Assembly: GCA_052400625.1 (NCBI GenBank)
Contig: JBQTGH010000002.1
Direction: 5' to 3' (one strand)
From: Thermophagus sp052400625
GTDB lineage: Bacteria; Bacteroidota; Bacteroidia; Bacteroidales; Marinilabiliaceae
DNA length: 64,000 nucleotides
Numbering within the stretch: position 1 is the first letter of the stretch; every line of letters starts with the position of its first letter. Below the pieces are notes generated by a model, which had not been told where the DNA came from, ran no database searches, and worked only from the letters and a program-made list of their open reading frames with translations. A program made the translations under genes and the position numbers. Below are positions 1-8,603 of this stretch, one piece after another.

Positions 1-2
1 AC

Positions 3-392
3 GGAATGAAATATGTGAAGATGCTGGGACGAAAGGTCTATAATTACGGGCTTACCTATGTCCCGCTCGTGGCTCAGGAATGCCTCGAAAGTAACAATCT
101 CCATTTATCGCAGGTGAAAAAGATCTTGATTCATCAGGCCAACGCCAAGATGGATGAGGCCATCCTGAAACGTATCTTCAGATTGTATGGCACTAAGGAA
201 GTGGATTACAGCATTATGCCCATGACCATTCGTACTTTCGGAAACAGCAGCGTGGCCACCGTCCCAACCCTATATGATCTTGTGGTAAAAGGAAATATGG
301 AAGGCCACCACATCAACTCGGGGGATTATGTGATGATGACTTCCGTGGGGGCTGGAATGAATATTAATGCCTTTATCTACCGGATGCCCTGA
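3..392 (+). CDS. 3-oxoacyl-ACP synthase III (KAS III/FabH-like), C-terminal part
   Basis: The reading frame is open at the left window edge, so only the last ~130 codons are present. The C-terminal thiolase-fold half carries the KAS III signature: the catalytic-His segment IHQANAKMDEAI, then the Asn segment FGNSSVATVPTLYDLV, then the closing glycine-rich strand (SVGAGMNINAFIY). Enzymes of this family condense an acyl-CoA with malonyl-ACP to start fatty-acid or related acyl-chain synthesis in the cytoplasm. The spacing HQAN to GNSS is normal and no frameshift is seen. It converges with ispD, with 7 bp between the stops. Whether it is the housekeeping FabH or a specialised KAS III paralogue cannot be told without the N-terminal Cys region. 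Confidence 0.85.
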   Translation, partial: GMKYVKMLGRKVYNYGLTYVPLVAQECLESNNLHLSQVKKILIHQANAKMDEAILKRIFRLYGTKEVDYSIMPMTIRTFGNSSVATVPTLYDLVVKGNMEGHHINSGDYVMMTSVGAGMNINAFIYRMP

Positions 393-399
393 TAAAGCA

Positions 400-1077
400 T
401 TATGCCAATAAAGCTTCCGCTACCTTTAGATCCAGAGGAGAGGTGATTTTTATGTTTTCACGATTCCCTTCCACCAGGGAGATTTCATGTCCGGCCGCTT
501 CAACCACCGAAGCATCATCGGTAAAGTGCGGATTAAAGGGGAGCTCATAAGCTTCCCGGAGAATTGAGGCCCGGAATACCTGTGGCGTTTGGACGGTCCT
601 GTAGAGGGATCGTTCCAGACTGATGCTTTGGGTCGGATTGTTTTTATCTGTTTTTCGTAGTGACTCCACCACCTCTAAAGCCGGAATGGCAGCTCCTTCT
701 TTTTCGGCAGTATTGAAACAACGTTCAATGGTTTGGTGCGAAACAAACGGACGCACACCGTCGTGAATGGCGATAAGCCCGGAATCGCCAACATGTCTCA
801 GGCCATTTTTTACACTTTGATATCTGGTATCTCCTCCCGGAGCCAGATGGTATTTTACTGTGAAGTTATATTCCCGACACAGAGATTCCCAATAGGGAAA
901 ATGATCTTCCGGAAGTACCAGCACCACCTTTATGTCTTGCTTCCAATTCAGAAAGTTCTCGATCGTATGCATCAATATTGGTTTTCCGGCTACGATCATA
1001 AACTGCTTGGGAATGTCTGCTCCCATCCTGAGACCTCGGCCTCCCGCGACGAATATAACACACTGCTTTAACGACAT
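400..1077 (-). CDS. ispD: 2-C-methyl-D-erythritol 4-phosphate cytidylyltransferase
   Basis: This 225-aa protein is the usual length for IspD, which transfers CMP from CTP to MEP in the non-mevalonate isoprenoid pathway. The nucleotidyltransferase P-loop GGRGLRMGADIPKQF lies near residues 12-26, the IAIHDGVRPFV segment around residue 105, and the RTVQTPQVF motif near residue 160, all typical of the family. The start ATG follows no strong ribosome site, as is common in Bacteroidota. A second gene of the same pathway, ispG, lies about 50 kb away in the window, so the pathway genes are dispersed. The gene stands alone: the left neighbour is convergent and ppa starts at 1888 on the same strand, about 110 bp away from ispD's start. 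Confidence 0.96.
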   Translation of the reverse strand: MSLKQCVIFVAGGRGLRMGADIPKQFMIVAGKPILMHTIENFLNWKQDIKVVLVLPEDHFPYWESLCREYNFTVKYHLAPGGDTRYQSVKNGLRHVGDSGLIAIHDGVRPFVSHQTIERCFNTAEKEGAAIPALEVVESLRKTDKNNPTQSISLERSLYRTVQTPQVFRASILREAYELPFNPHFTDDASVVEAAGHEISLVEGNRENIKITSPLDLKVAEALLA

Positions 1078-1186
1078 TAAGAATAGCTATAAGGTGTGCA
1101 AAGATGAACCCGATTCGGATCGTTGATTGAATTCAGTATTTTTTTATTTCGAGAAATGAACTTACCCGTTTTCCCCCATGAGTGGA

Positions 1187-1888
1187 TTAATAACTGGACA
1201 GGGCATTTCTCAAATCTTCGAACCGGGATTCATAATCTTTGATCGATAATTTAATGACTTCTCTGGCTTCTTCCGCATTGTAAACATGGGTGATCTCCGA
1301 TTCCCTGTTCATGCCCGGCATATCCTTGTAGGTGAGGAAGTAATGTTTTAACCGGCGAAGCACCAGCTCCGGAAGATCCGAAATGTCAGAGAAGTTTCCA
1401 TACACCACATCCCCTTTCAGCACCGAGATGATCTTGTCATCGGCGGCAGTGCCGTCAATCATTCTTAGGCCTCCAATGGGGATTGCCTCCGCAATGATGT
1501 CGCCATGGGTGATGTCTTTCTCGGTGAGGACGCAGATGTCCAGCGGATCACCATCTCCTTTGATCTCTTTTTTGCCGGTTTTCTCAGCGCAGTGCTTGCC
1601 CACCAGATTGCCGCAATAGGTCTGGGGAATAAATCCATAAAGGGTGGGTACTACATTGGAATATTTTTGGGGACGATCGATCCGCAGATAACCACTTACC
1701 TTATCGATCTCATATTTGATGGTATCGGTGGGTACCACCTCGATAAAGCAGTTGACAATATCGGGCGCTTTTTCGCCGATATCGATCCCGTGCCACGGAT
1801 GTGATTTGTATCTTAGTCCCATAAGTCTTCCTATTGGATCCATTAAGCTGTTTGCCGACATAATTCGATCAGTTTTTTTTCTGGTCAT
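1187..1888 (-). CDS. ppa: soluble inorganic pyrophosphatase (family I)
   Basis: The 233-aa protein hydrolyses pyrophosphate to phosphate, pulling biosynthetic reactions such as the neighbouring IspD cytidylyl transfer. Family I signatures are present: the substrate-binding region YGFIPQTYCG at about residues 84-93 and the metal-binding GDGDPLDICVL near residues 112-122, followed by the IGGLRMIDG and ADDKII segments. It is longer than the ~175-aa E. coli enzyme because of an N-terminal extension with MSANSLMDPIGRLMG; the longer form is common in Bacteroidota. A later Met (MSANS, residue 10) is an alternative start. Confidence 0.95.
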   Translation of the reverse strand: MTRKKTDRIMSANSLMDPIGRLMGLRYKSHPWHGIDIGEKAPDIVNCFIEVVPTDTIKYEIDKVSGYLRIDRPQKYSNVVPTLYGFIPQTYCGNLVGKHCAEKTGKKEIKGDGDPLDICVLTEKDITHGDIIAEAIPIGGLRMIDGTAADDKIISVLKGDVVYGNFSDISDLPELVLRRLKHYFLTYKDMPGMNRESEITHVYNAEEAREVIKLSIKDYESRFEDLRNALSSY

Positions 1889-1989
1889 AACTCTATTGAG
1901 AAAAGGTGTCCTCTGTTTGCCGAAGGTAAATAAATTAAAAAACTATCCGGCATTTTTGTTTTAAAAGTGACAAAGTTAATAAAAGAGTC

Positions 1990-3528
1990 TTATCCGCCCC
2001 ATGATGAACGGTCAAGATTTCGATATTGAACTGCTTCCGCTACATGATGAGCTTCAATGTTTTCACATCCTTCCAGATCGGCTATGGTGCGCGACACTTT
2101 CAAGATGCGGTCGTAGGCTCTGGCCGACAAGTCGAGTTTTTCCATGGCATTTTTTAAGATGGCCTGTCCGCTCTCGTCCGGAGTGGCATATTGGCTCAGC
2201 AGTCGGGTATTCATTTGGGCGTTGCAATGAACATTTTTAATTTTTTTGAACCGTTCCGACTGGATCTCTCTGGCTCTTATGACCCGCCTTCGGATGGTGT
2301 TACTGTCTTCCGCCCTATGCAGGTCCGCCAGCTGGTCGAACGGAACGGGCACCACTTCAATGTGGAGGTCTATCCGATCGAGGAGGGGCCCCGAAATGCG
2401 ACTCAGATATTTTTGAACCACTCCCGGACTACAAACGCATTTTTTTTCGGGATGGTTGTAATAGCCGCAGGGGCAGGGATTCATGCTGGCCACCAGCATG
2501 AAACTGGCGGGGTAGTCGACACTGAAACGGGCCCGAGAGATGGAAATGGTGCGATCTTCCAATGGCTGACGCATGACTTCCAGAACGCTTCTTTTAAACT
2601 CCGGCAGCTCATCCAGAAACAACACCCCGTTGTGGGCCAAAGAAATTTCGCCCGGCTGGGGATAGGAACCGCCCCCTACCAGTGCCACATCTGAAACGGA
2701 ATGGTGGGGCGACCGAAAAGGACGACGGGTGAGCAAGGAGACGTGTCCGCCCAGCTTTCCCGCCACCGAATGGATCTTAGTGGTCTCCAGGGCCTCATCC
2801 AGAGAAAGAGGCGGGAGAATGGTGGGCAGGCGCTTGGCCAACATGGACTTGCCGGAGCCGGGTGGACCTACCATCAGCACATTGTGCCCACCGGCCGCTG
2901 CTACTTCCAGCGCTCTTTTGACCGTATCCTGTCCCTTGACATCCGCAAAATCAACTTCACTGCGGGCCTGGTCGGTGAGAAATTCGGCGTTGGGATCCAC
3001 CACCTCCGGATTGAGCGATTGGCGCCCCGCAAGAAAATCCACTACTTCGCTGAATGATTCCACCCCATAAACTTCAAGGCCTTCTACTACCGCTGCTTCA
3101 CGGGCATTGGCCTGCGGAACGATAAAGCCTTTGAAACCCTCCGCCTTGGCCTGGAGCGCAATGGGTAAGGCGCCTTTTATCGGATGAACAGAGCCGTCGA
3201 GAGAGAGCTCGCCCATCATCATATAGGCACCGATGCGGGAAGATGGGATTTGTTCATCTGCTGCCAGTATGCCCACCGCGATGGGCAAATCATAGGCAGA
3301 ACCCTCCTTGCGGGTGTCGGCAGGTGCCATGTTTACAACAATTCTTTTCCCCGGCCACTTATAGCCCGTCTCTTTGAATACGGATTCTATTCGCTGTTGA
3401 CTTTCTTTTACCGCATTGTCGGGCAATCCAACCAGGAAAAAACGGATGCCGCGGGTCACATTGACTTCAATGGTGATGGTGATGGCATCAATACCTGTTA
3501 CAGCAGCTCCAAAAGTTTTAACAAGCAT
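1990..3528 (-). CDS. YifB/ComM family Mg-chelatase-like AAA+ ATPase
   Basis: This 512-aa protein has the three-part architecture of the ComM/YifB family. There is an N-terminal ChlI/Lon-protease-like domain (residues 1-170), an AAA+ Mg-chelatase domain with Walker A GPPGSGKS (about 221-228) and an FLDELPEF Walker B, and a C-terminal domain after a Cys-rich segment (PCPCGYYNHPEKKCVC, about 353-368). ComM homologues are helicases that promote branch migration during natural transformation and recombination in Vibrio and Haemophilus; that role here is inferred from the family. No competence genes sit next to it. Confidence 0.93.
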   Translation of the reverse strand: MLVKTFGAAVTGIDAITITIEVNVTRGIRFFLVGLPDNAVKESQQRIESVFKETGYKWPGKRIVVNMAPADTRKEGSAYDLPIAVGILAADEQIPSSRIGAYMMMGELSLDGSVHPIKGALPIALQAKAEGFKGFIVPQANAREAAVVEGLEVYGVESFSEVVDFLAGRQSLNPEVVDPNAEFLTDQARSEVDFADVKGQDTVKRALEVAAAGGHNVLMVGPPGSGKSMLAKRLPTILPPLSLDEALETTKIHSVAGKLGGHVSLLTRRPFRSPHHSVSDVALVGGGSYPQPGEISLAHNGVLFLDELPEFKRSVLEVMRQPLEDRTISISRARFSVDYPASFMLVASMNPCPCGYYNHPEKKCVCSPGVVQKYLSRISGPLLDRIDLHIEVVPVPFDQLADLHRAEDSNTIRRRVIRAREIQSERFKKIKNVHCNAQMNTRLLSQYATPDESGQAILKNAMEKLDLSARAYDRILKVSRTIADLEGCENIEAHHVAEAVQYRNLDRSSWGG

Positions 3529-3761
3529 GGTCCGAGTTTTTTAAACAGAAAGTTAATTAAAAATTATCGACTAGGAAAAGTGGCGAGGGAAGAATTTTGA
3601 GGCCCCTCCTTTTACCCCTTCCATTTTTCTGGACTAAGATAATGGCCCCTCCAATGGTTGTTTTTTAGTTTCGCAATTGTGCCCGTGTGTCTAACAGCGG
3701 ATGGATTGACTAAACAACTATGTATTTGGGCGATTTAATCCATTTTTCTTACTCTGTCAGC

Positions 3762-4097
3762 CGTCTTTTCTTCATCGCAATAGCTCTTTTTAACGCCACA
3801 ACTGACAGGGTTTCAGCCGCGGGGGATCTTTTTAACCCGACAGGTGACAAGGTTTCAGTCGCGGGCGATCTTTCTAACTCGGTAACTGACAGGGTTTCAG
3901 TCGCGGGTGATCTTTTTAACCCGACAGGTGACAAGGTTTCAGTCGCAGGTGATCTTTTTAACTCTGCAACTGACAGGGTTTCAGATGTGGGTGATCTTTT
4001 TAACTCTGCAGATGACAAGGTTTCAGTTGCAGGCAATCTTTTTAACTCGGCAGGTGACAAGAGTTCAGTTTTAAATCGCATTTTTAACGCGGCAACT
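3762..4097. repeat. 42-bp tandem repeat (minisatellite), about 8 units
   Basis: Seven consecutive 42-bp units start at 3804, 3846, 3888, 3930, 3972, 4014 and 4056, most opening with GACARGGTTTCAG and ending in GATCTTTTTAAC plus a variable 9 bases. A decayed unit precedes them from 3762. Units alternate GACAGGG and GACAAGG (1,3,5 versus 2,4,6), so the array probably grew by 84-bp steps. The last unit is the most diverged. Because 42 is divisible by three the frame stays open on both strands: plus gives a 14-aa repeat like DRVSVAGDLFNSAT, minus gives KRSPATETLSVAEL. Whether either is translated is unknown. Confidence 0.9.
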
Positions 4098-4439
4098 GAC
4101 TTTTTGTTAGTTTGAGGTCTGTTTGTAGGCTTCGCAAGCGACTTATTACCGTATGAGGGTGCATGGCTGCACTTGTGATGGCTGCTTTTGGGTGTTGAAG
4201 AAAGTCGGGGGAGATTTTAACCTGCTCTTCCGGAATATTTAAGGGGATGGATGCGGTTGGCGAAGCCCCGGGGGCTGCCCGTAAGCGATTGGGAAGGGGG
4301 CGATCCACCCTTTATTGTAGGGTGATGTTATGAGTTGAAGGTGAGATGATAAAATGTTGATTTGTCTGCGATGTTGTCGCATGGCAGAATCAATTTTCTC
4401 CTTTAATCACATTGAATGATGAAAGAGGAAAGGATTTAT

Positions 4440-4447
4440 TACTTTTG
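4440..4447 (+). promoter_or_regulatory. -7 box (TACTTTTG) for the pre-mutL gene
   Basis: TACTTTTG matches the Bacteroidota -7 consensus TAnnTTTG. It ends 19 bp before the ATG at 4467, which supports that start over the upstream in-frame ATG at 4416 because the latter would lie upstream of the promoter. No TTG is found at the expected 19-21 bp upstream. Confidence 0.5.
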
Positions 4448-4466
4448 TAAGACAAAAGCGCAATTT

Positions 4467-4796
4467 ATGAGATTTATATTTTTTAAACTTCCCAATCACC
4501 GGAAATTCCAATATGACCCGATCTATTATAATGCAGAAAAGGAGAAGCGGGAAGAAAGAGAGCGGCGAATACGTCAAGAAATGGGGCTTTCATCCGAAGA
4601 GGATAAAGAGACCCGGAGGTATGGCGACCTGATCCGAGGAGGAATGCGTCGACGTATTAAATCGCATTTCGAGGTGACGCGAAGCCAACGAAAAAAGTCT
4701 AATTTGCGGCTGATCATTATCCTTATCTTTTTATTTGTTTTGTTTTACTATTTGATGGATTCGGCCAGGGAATGGTATGATCAGTTTCTCATGTAG
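4467..4796 (+). CDS. small conserved membrane protein upstream of mutL
   Basis: The 109-aa product begins MRFIFFKLPNHRKFQYDPIY, followed by a Glu/Arg/Lys-rich charged stretch (residues 22-65) likely to form a helix, a basic region, then one membrane segment near residues 77-96 (LIIILIFLFVLFYYLM) and a short tail. I know of similar short proteins with a KLP..R.F.Y.P.YY start next to mutL in other Bacteroidota, but no function is known to me. The start at 4467 is chosen because a -7 box lies just upstream at 4440. It precedes mutL by 79 bp on the same strand and may share its transcript. Confidence 0.75.
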   Translation: MRFIFFKLPNHRKFQYDPIYYNAEKEKREERERRIRQEMGLSSEEDKETRRYGDLIRGGMRRRIKSHFEVTRSQRKKSNLRLIIILIFLFVLFYYLMDSAREWYDQFLM

Positions 4797-4875
4797 CCCT
4801 TTCTTTTTTTATTGGATGGTTTGAAAATGAACCGGCAAAGTTGAGTGGAAAAACATATTCAGAGAAGAAAATCCC

Positions 4876-6747
4876 ATGTCAGATATAATACAATTACTAC
4901 CCGATTCTGTTGCCAATCAGATCGCTGCGGGAGAGGTTATTCAACGGCCGGCCTCCGTCGTTAAAGAGTTGGTCGAAAATGCCGTGGATGCCGGCAGCAC
5001 CGAAATAGCAGTGATTGTCAAAGATGCCGGACGCACCTTGGTCCAAATCATAGACAATGGCCGTGGCATGACCGAAACAGATGCCCGGATGGCCTTTGAA
5101 CGGCATGCCACTTCCAAAATACGTCATGCCAACGACCTCTTCTCCATCCGAACCATGGGGTTCCGGGGAGAGGCGCTGGCGTCCATTGCGGCGGTGGCTC
5201 AGGTAGAGCTCAAAACCCGTCCTCATGAGCAGGAACTGGGAACCAGAATTCTCATTGCCGCTTCAGAAGTGGAAAGCCAGGAACCCGTGACCTGTGCCCC
5301 CGGAAGTAATTTTATGGTGAAGAATCTCTTTTTTAATGTACCTGCACGGCGAAGATTCTTGAAAACCAATGCCACCGAATTGAGACATATCGTCAATGAG
5401 TTTCAACGAATCGCGCTGGCCAACCCTTCCATTGCGTTTTCATTGGTTCATAACGATCAGACGATTTTTAACCTGCCGCCATCCAATCTGCTTCAGCGCA
5501 TTTTGGGCGTCATAGGGATGCATTTCAATGCCCAGTTGCTGCCGGTGGAGACGGATGCCTCCTTTATTCAGATTAAGGGCTTTGTCGGGAAACCACGGTC
5601 GGCCCGAAAAACAATGGGCGATCAGTACTTTTTTGTCAACAATCGGTATATGCGGAGTCCCTATCTTCATAAAGCGGTGATGGTGGCCTATGAAAACCTG
5701 GTGCCGGCAGATCATTGCCCGCCCTATTTCTTGTTTTTTGAAGTGGATCCCGAACTGATTGATGTAAACATTCATCCCACCAAGACTGAGATCAAATTTG
5801 AAGACGAGCGAGCCGTATGGAAGATCGTTGTGGCGGCCGTACGGGAAGCATTGGGAAAATTTAATATGGTGCCGTCCATCGATTTTGATGATGCAGGAGA
5901 CGTTCAGATCCCCACAGTAAAGAAAGACGGACCGATTGCAGAACCGGCAGTTCATATTAATCCCGATTACAACCCCTTCGAAGCCGAGGGGGGATATCGT
6001 TCGTCGGACAACAGAAATCCTTCCATGCCGTCCGACTGGCAGTTGCTCTACGAAGGCTTTGAAGGCGATACCGACAACCACAGCGGCGAAAATGTGGATG
6101 CTTTGATTCTTCCTTCCAAAGAAAATGCCGATGACGATGGACTCGATGATACCGATGCTCCCGAGATTGGGGAAAACAGCGAGTCCGGGACGTTGTATTT
6201 TCAGGTGAAAAATAAATATATCATCACCTCGGTGAAATCGGGCATTATGATCATCGATCAGAGACGCGCCCATGAACGTATTTTGTATGAGGGTTTTTTG
6301 AAAAATATTAATGCAGAAGCTTCTGCCTCTCAACACTCTTTGTTTCCGGAGGAGGTCTCTTTCAGTGAGGATGATGCCATCCTGTTGAGAGATATCGTTG
6401 ACGATTTACGCGTGTTTGGTTTCGATCTTCAAGAAAAGGAGGAGCGCACTTTTGCCATTTTAGGACAACCTTCTTTATTGAGAAATGTTAGTACCGCTAA
6501 GGTGATAGATGCTTTGCTGAATGCATTCAAAGGAGGCGAGGTGGATCCTCAACAGGAAATAAAAGAGCAAATAGCCGTTGTGATGGCTAAAAATGCCTGT
6601 ATGCCGGTGGGAGAAGTTTTGAGTCAGATTGAGATGGCAGAATTGATTAATAAGTTGTTTCTTTGCAATGCTCCTAACTACACACCTGACGGGAAACCGG
6701 TTTTCTCCATCCTGGACAATGAGGAGTTGGAAAAACGATTCCGGTGA
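4876..6747 (+). CDS. mutL: DNA mismatch repair protein MutL
   Basis: The 623-aa protein couples MutS mismatch recognition to strand removal. The N-terminal GHKL ATPase has ELVENAVDAG (motif I, about residue 31), DNGRGM (about 61) and TMGFRGEALASIA (about 94), followed by the transducer domain to ~330. There is an acidic linker at 340-440 and a C-terminal dimerisation domain. The site aligned with the endonuclease motif DQHA(X)2E(X)4E reads DQRRAHERILYE starting at D461, so the metal-binding His is Arg here; the rest of the motif is intact. The ending carries the PNYTPDGKPVFSIL strand. It is probably cotranscribed with the upstream small membrane protein. Confidence 0.97.
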   Translation: MSDIIQLLPDSVANQIAAGEVIQRPASVVKELVENAVDAGSTEIAVIVKDAGRTLVQIIDNGRGMTETDARMAFERHATSKIRHANDLFSIRTMGFRGEALASIAAVAQVELKTRPHEQELGTRILIAASEVESQEPVTCAPGSNFMVKNLFFNVPARRRFLKTNATELRHIVNEFQRIALANPSIAFSLVHNDQTIFNLPPSNLLQRILGVIGMHFNAQLLPVETDASFIQIKGFVGKPRSARKTMGDQYFFVNNRYMRSPYLHKAVMVAYENLVPADHCPPYFLFFEVDPELIDVNIHPTKTEIKFEDERAVWKIVVAAVREALGKFNMVPSIDFDDAGDVQIPTVKKDGPIAEPAVHINPDYNPFEAEGGYRSSDNRNPSMPSDWQLLYEGFEGDTDNHSGENVDALILPSKENADDDGLDDTDAPEIGENSESGTLYFQVKNKYIITSVKSGIMIIDQRRAHERILYEGFLKNINAEASASQHSLFPEEVSFSEDDAILLRDIVDDLRVFGFDLQEKEERTFAILGQPSLLRNVSTAKVIDALLNAFKGGEVDPQQEIKEQIAVVMAKNACMPVGEVLSQIEMAELINKLFLCNAPNYTPDGKPVFSILDNEELEKRFR

Positions 6748-6828
6748 ATCGGCTCGCAATACCGGCATGGTGGCATCGAAAAGGTGCATGGAGGGAGTAT
6801 TTAATTTGTTAATGTTGACGAAAATAGC

Positions 6829-7692
6829 ATGAATTTAGGCGGATCTTCTTTTGGCGGTATGACCCCCGCTGTGAAAAATCTTATCATTATTAATGCGATC
6901 TTTTATGTGGCCAGTCTGGTGTTTTACAGTACTTTTGGCTTAGCCATAGAAGATTATCTGGGGCTTCACTTACCATCGGCCGAAGCCTTTAATCCTTTTC
7001 AGCTGGTAACTTACATGTTTTTGCATGCCTATTTTTCACCTGCGGAAGGCATTATCTTTTTCCATTTGTTTTTCAATATGTTTGCCCTGTTTATGTTTGG
7101 CCGGATGCTGGAAATGGTATGGGGGACCAAACGCTTCTTAATCTATTATTTTGTGACGGGTATCGGGGCAGCCGTGGTTCATATTTTCACTCAGTATATA
7201 GAGGTGATGCCGATGACCAATGCCATCACCGACTATTTGAACCATGCATCGCCCGAAGCCTTAAAGGTATTTTTGAATGAGCATCTTCAGATTCGCTCGT
7301 ATGAGATGAAGCAACAATATGACCAATTTGCCGAGGCCTATAATCAGGTGGTCAATACCAATCAGGGGAAAGCAATTGCACTTTCCAAAGAATATCTTTT
7401 TCAATATCGGGAAGCTTATCTCAACAGTTTTGTAACGGTGGGTGCCTCCGGGGCCGTTTTTGGCATCTTGCTGGCTTTTGGCATGTTGTTCCCCAATACA
7501 CAGCTCATGCTGTTGTTTCCGCCGATTCCTATCCGAGCCAAATATTTTGTGATTATCTACGGATTGATCGAGCTGTTTATGGGCGTCCGCAATTTTTCCA
7601 TGGACAATGTGGCCCACTGGGCCCACTTGGGCGGTATGTTGTTTGGCTTTATTCTTATCAAATACTGGAAAAACAAAGGAAATTTTTATTAA
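6829..7692 (+). CDS. rhomboid family intramembrane serine protease
   Basis: The 287-aa polytopic protein has the rhomboid catalytic dyad in sequence: Ser207 in GASGAVFG and His266 in HWAHLGG, with the HLFFNMFALFMFG segment (TM2/L1 region) around residues 79-91. A hydrophilic insert of about 65 residues (roughly 135-200) separates the third membrane segment from the Ser helix; it is charged and helix-prone. Rhomboids cleave membrane proteins inside the bilayer; the substrate is unknown. A second rhomboid starts 10 bp downstream and the two look cotranscribed. Confidence 0.9.
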   Translation: MNLGGSSFGGMTPAVKNLIIINAIFYVASLVFYSTFGLAIEDYLGLHLPSAEAFNPFQLVTYMFLHAYFSPAEGIIFFHLFFNMFALFMFGRMLEMVWGTKRFLIYYFVTGIGAAVVHIFTQYIEVMPMTNAITDYLNHASPEALKVFLNEHLQIRSYEMKQQYDQFAEAYNQVVNTNQGKAIALSKEYLFQYREAYLNSFVTVGASGAVFGILLAFGMLFPNTQLMLLFPPIPIRAKYFVIIYGLIELFMGVRNFSMDNVAHWAHLGGMLFGFILIKYWKNKGNFY

Positions 7693-7701
7693 TTAGCTGA
7701 T

Positions 7702-8592
7702 ATGAGCATTATAAATGAGATAAAGGCTTCTTTTCGGGAGGGAAATGTCCTAACCAAACTCATCTATGTTAATGTCGGTGTGTTTGTGGTGATAAAATTG
7801 CTGCAGCTGACGTTCATGCTTTTTGGTGCCGGATCAGCTTTCGTTCAGATCTTAATAGGATGGTTATCGGTTCCGTCGAATCCTCTCGCTTTGATGTGGC
7901 GGCCATGGACCCTTATATCGTACATGTTTTTGCATTACGATTTTTTTCACCTGCTTTTTAATGTGCTTTATCTATATTGGTTTGGGCGCTTATTCGTGGA
8001 GCTTGTGGATACCGGAAAATTATTGACTGTTTATATTTGGGGCGGCCTGGGGGGTGCAGCCTTTTATCTTTTGGCCTTTAACCTGTTGCCGGCATTCTAT
8101 CCGGGAGCGGGGGGGGCTATATTATTGGGGGCCTCGGCGTCTGTTATGGCCATTCTTTTTGCGGTGGCCAGGATCCATCCCAATCATGTGGTTTATCTGT
8201 TTTTAATCGGCCCGGTAAAACTAAAATATCTGGCATTGGGCGCTTTTTTGGTGGACTTAATTAGTATTCCGGGGATGGCCAATGCAGGAGGACACCTGGC
8301 GCATATTGGCGGAGCGCTTGTGGGCCTTTACTATGGATGGAGATTGACCGAAGGAAAAATTAAAGGAAACTTTTTCGATAAAGTAGCCTACCGCGCGGGA
8401 GCTCTTTTTGAAAGGCGTTCTAAAATGAAAGTGACTTACAAACGTCCTCTTACCGATATGGAATATAACGCTCAGAAAGTGAGACGGCAGAAAGAACTGG
8501 ATCGCATCCTTGAAAAGATAAAACACAGCGGATACGACAGTTTATCCAAAGAGGAGAAAGAGTTGCTTTTTAAAGCCAGTCAGGAGAATTAA
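7702..8592 (+). CDS. rhomboid family intramembrane serine protease (second copy)
   Basis: The 296-aa protein carries catalytic Ser145 in GASAS and His201 in HLAHIGG, and the HLLFNVLYLYWFG segment after TM1. The C-terminal ~70 residues after the last membrane helix are cytosolic, highly charged (KVRRQKELDRILEKIKHSG) and end in a small helical region often seen in Bacteroidota rhomboids. It starts 10 bp after the first rhomboid and is followed 11 bp later by the EEP hydrolase, so the three likely form an operon. It lacks the long loop insert of its neighbour, so the pair is diverged rather than a recent duplication. Confidence 0.9.
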   Translation: MSIINEIKASFREGNVLTKLIYVNVGVFVVIKLLQLTFMLFGAGSAFVQILIGWLSVPSNPLALMWRPWTLISYMFLHYDFFHLLFNVLYLYWFGRLFVELVDTGKLLTVYIWGGLGGAAFYLLAFNLLPAFYPGAGGAILLGASASVMAILFAVARIHPNHVVYLFLIGPVKLKYLALGAFLVDLISIPGMANAGGHLAHIGGALVGLYYGWRLTEGKIKGNFFDKVAYRAGALFERRSKMKVTYKRPLTDMEYNAQKVRRQKELDRILEKIKHSGYDSLSKEEKELLFKASQEN

Positions 8593-8603
8593 ATAGTTAC
8601 AGT

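Larger units (their letters stand above)
3529..4466. other. long intergenic stretch holding a minisatellite
   Basis: No convincing gene is seen between comM and the small membrane-protein gene. The middle (3762-4097) is a 42-bp tandem repeat array described separately. The remainder is non-coding-looking. A 74-codon minus frame (4084-4308) rich in Pro, Ala and Arg has no recognisable family and ends just before the repeats. The right end carries a TAnnTTTG box at 4440-4447. Confidence 0.6.

Noticed and set aside
4084..4308. 74-codon minus frame next to the minisatellite
   Set aside because: Pro/Ala/Arg-rich, no family, stop just before the repeats; kept only as a note in the intergenic entry.
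5440..6336. 298-codon frame on the minus strand inside mutL
   Set aside because: Fully antisense to a well-supported gene and lacking any domain pattern; it mirrors the GC-rich third positions of mutL.
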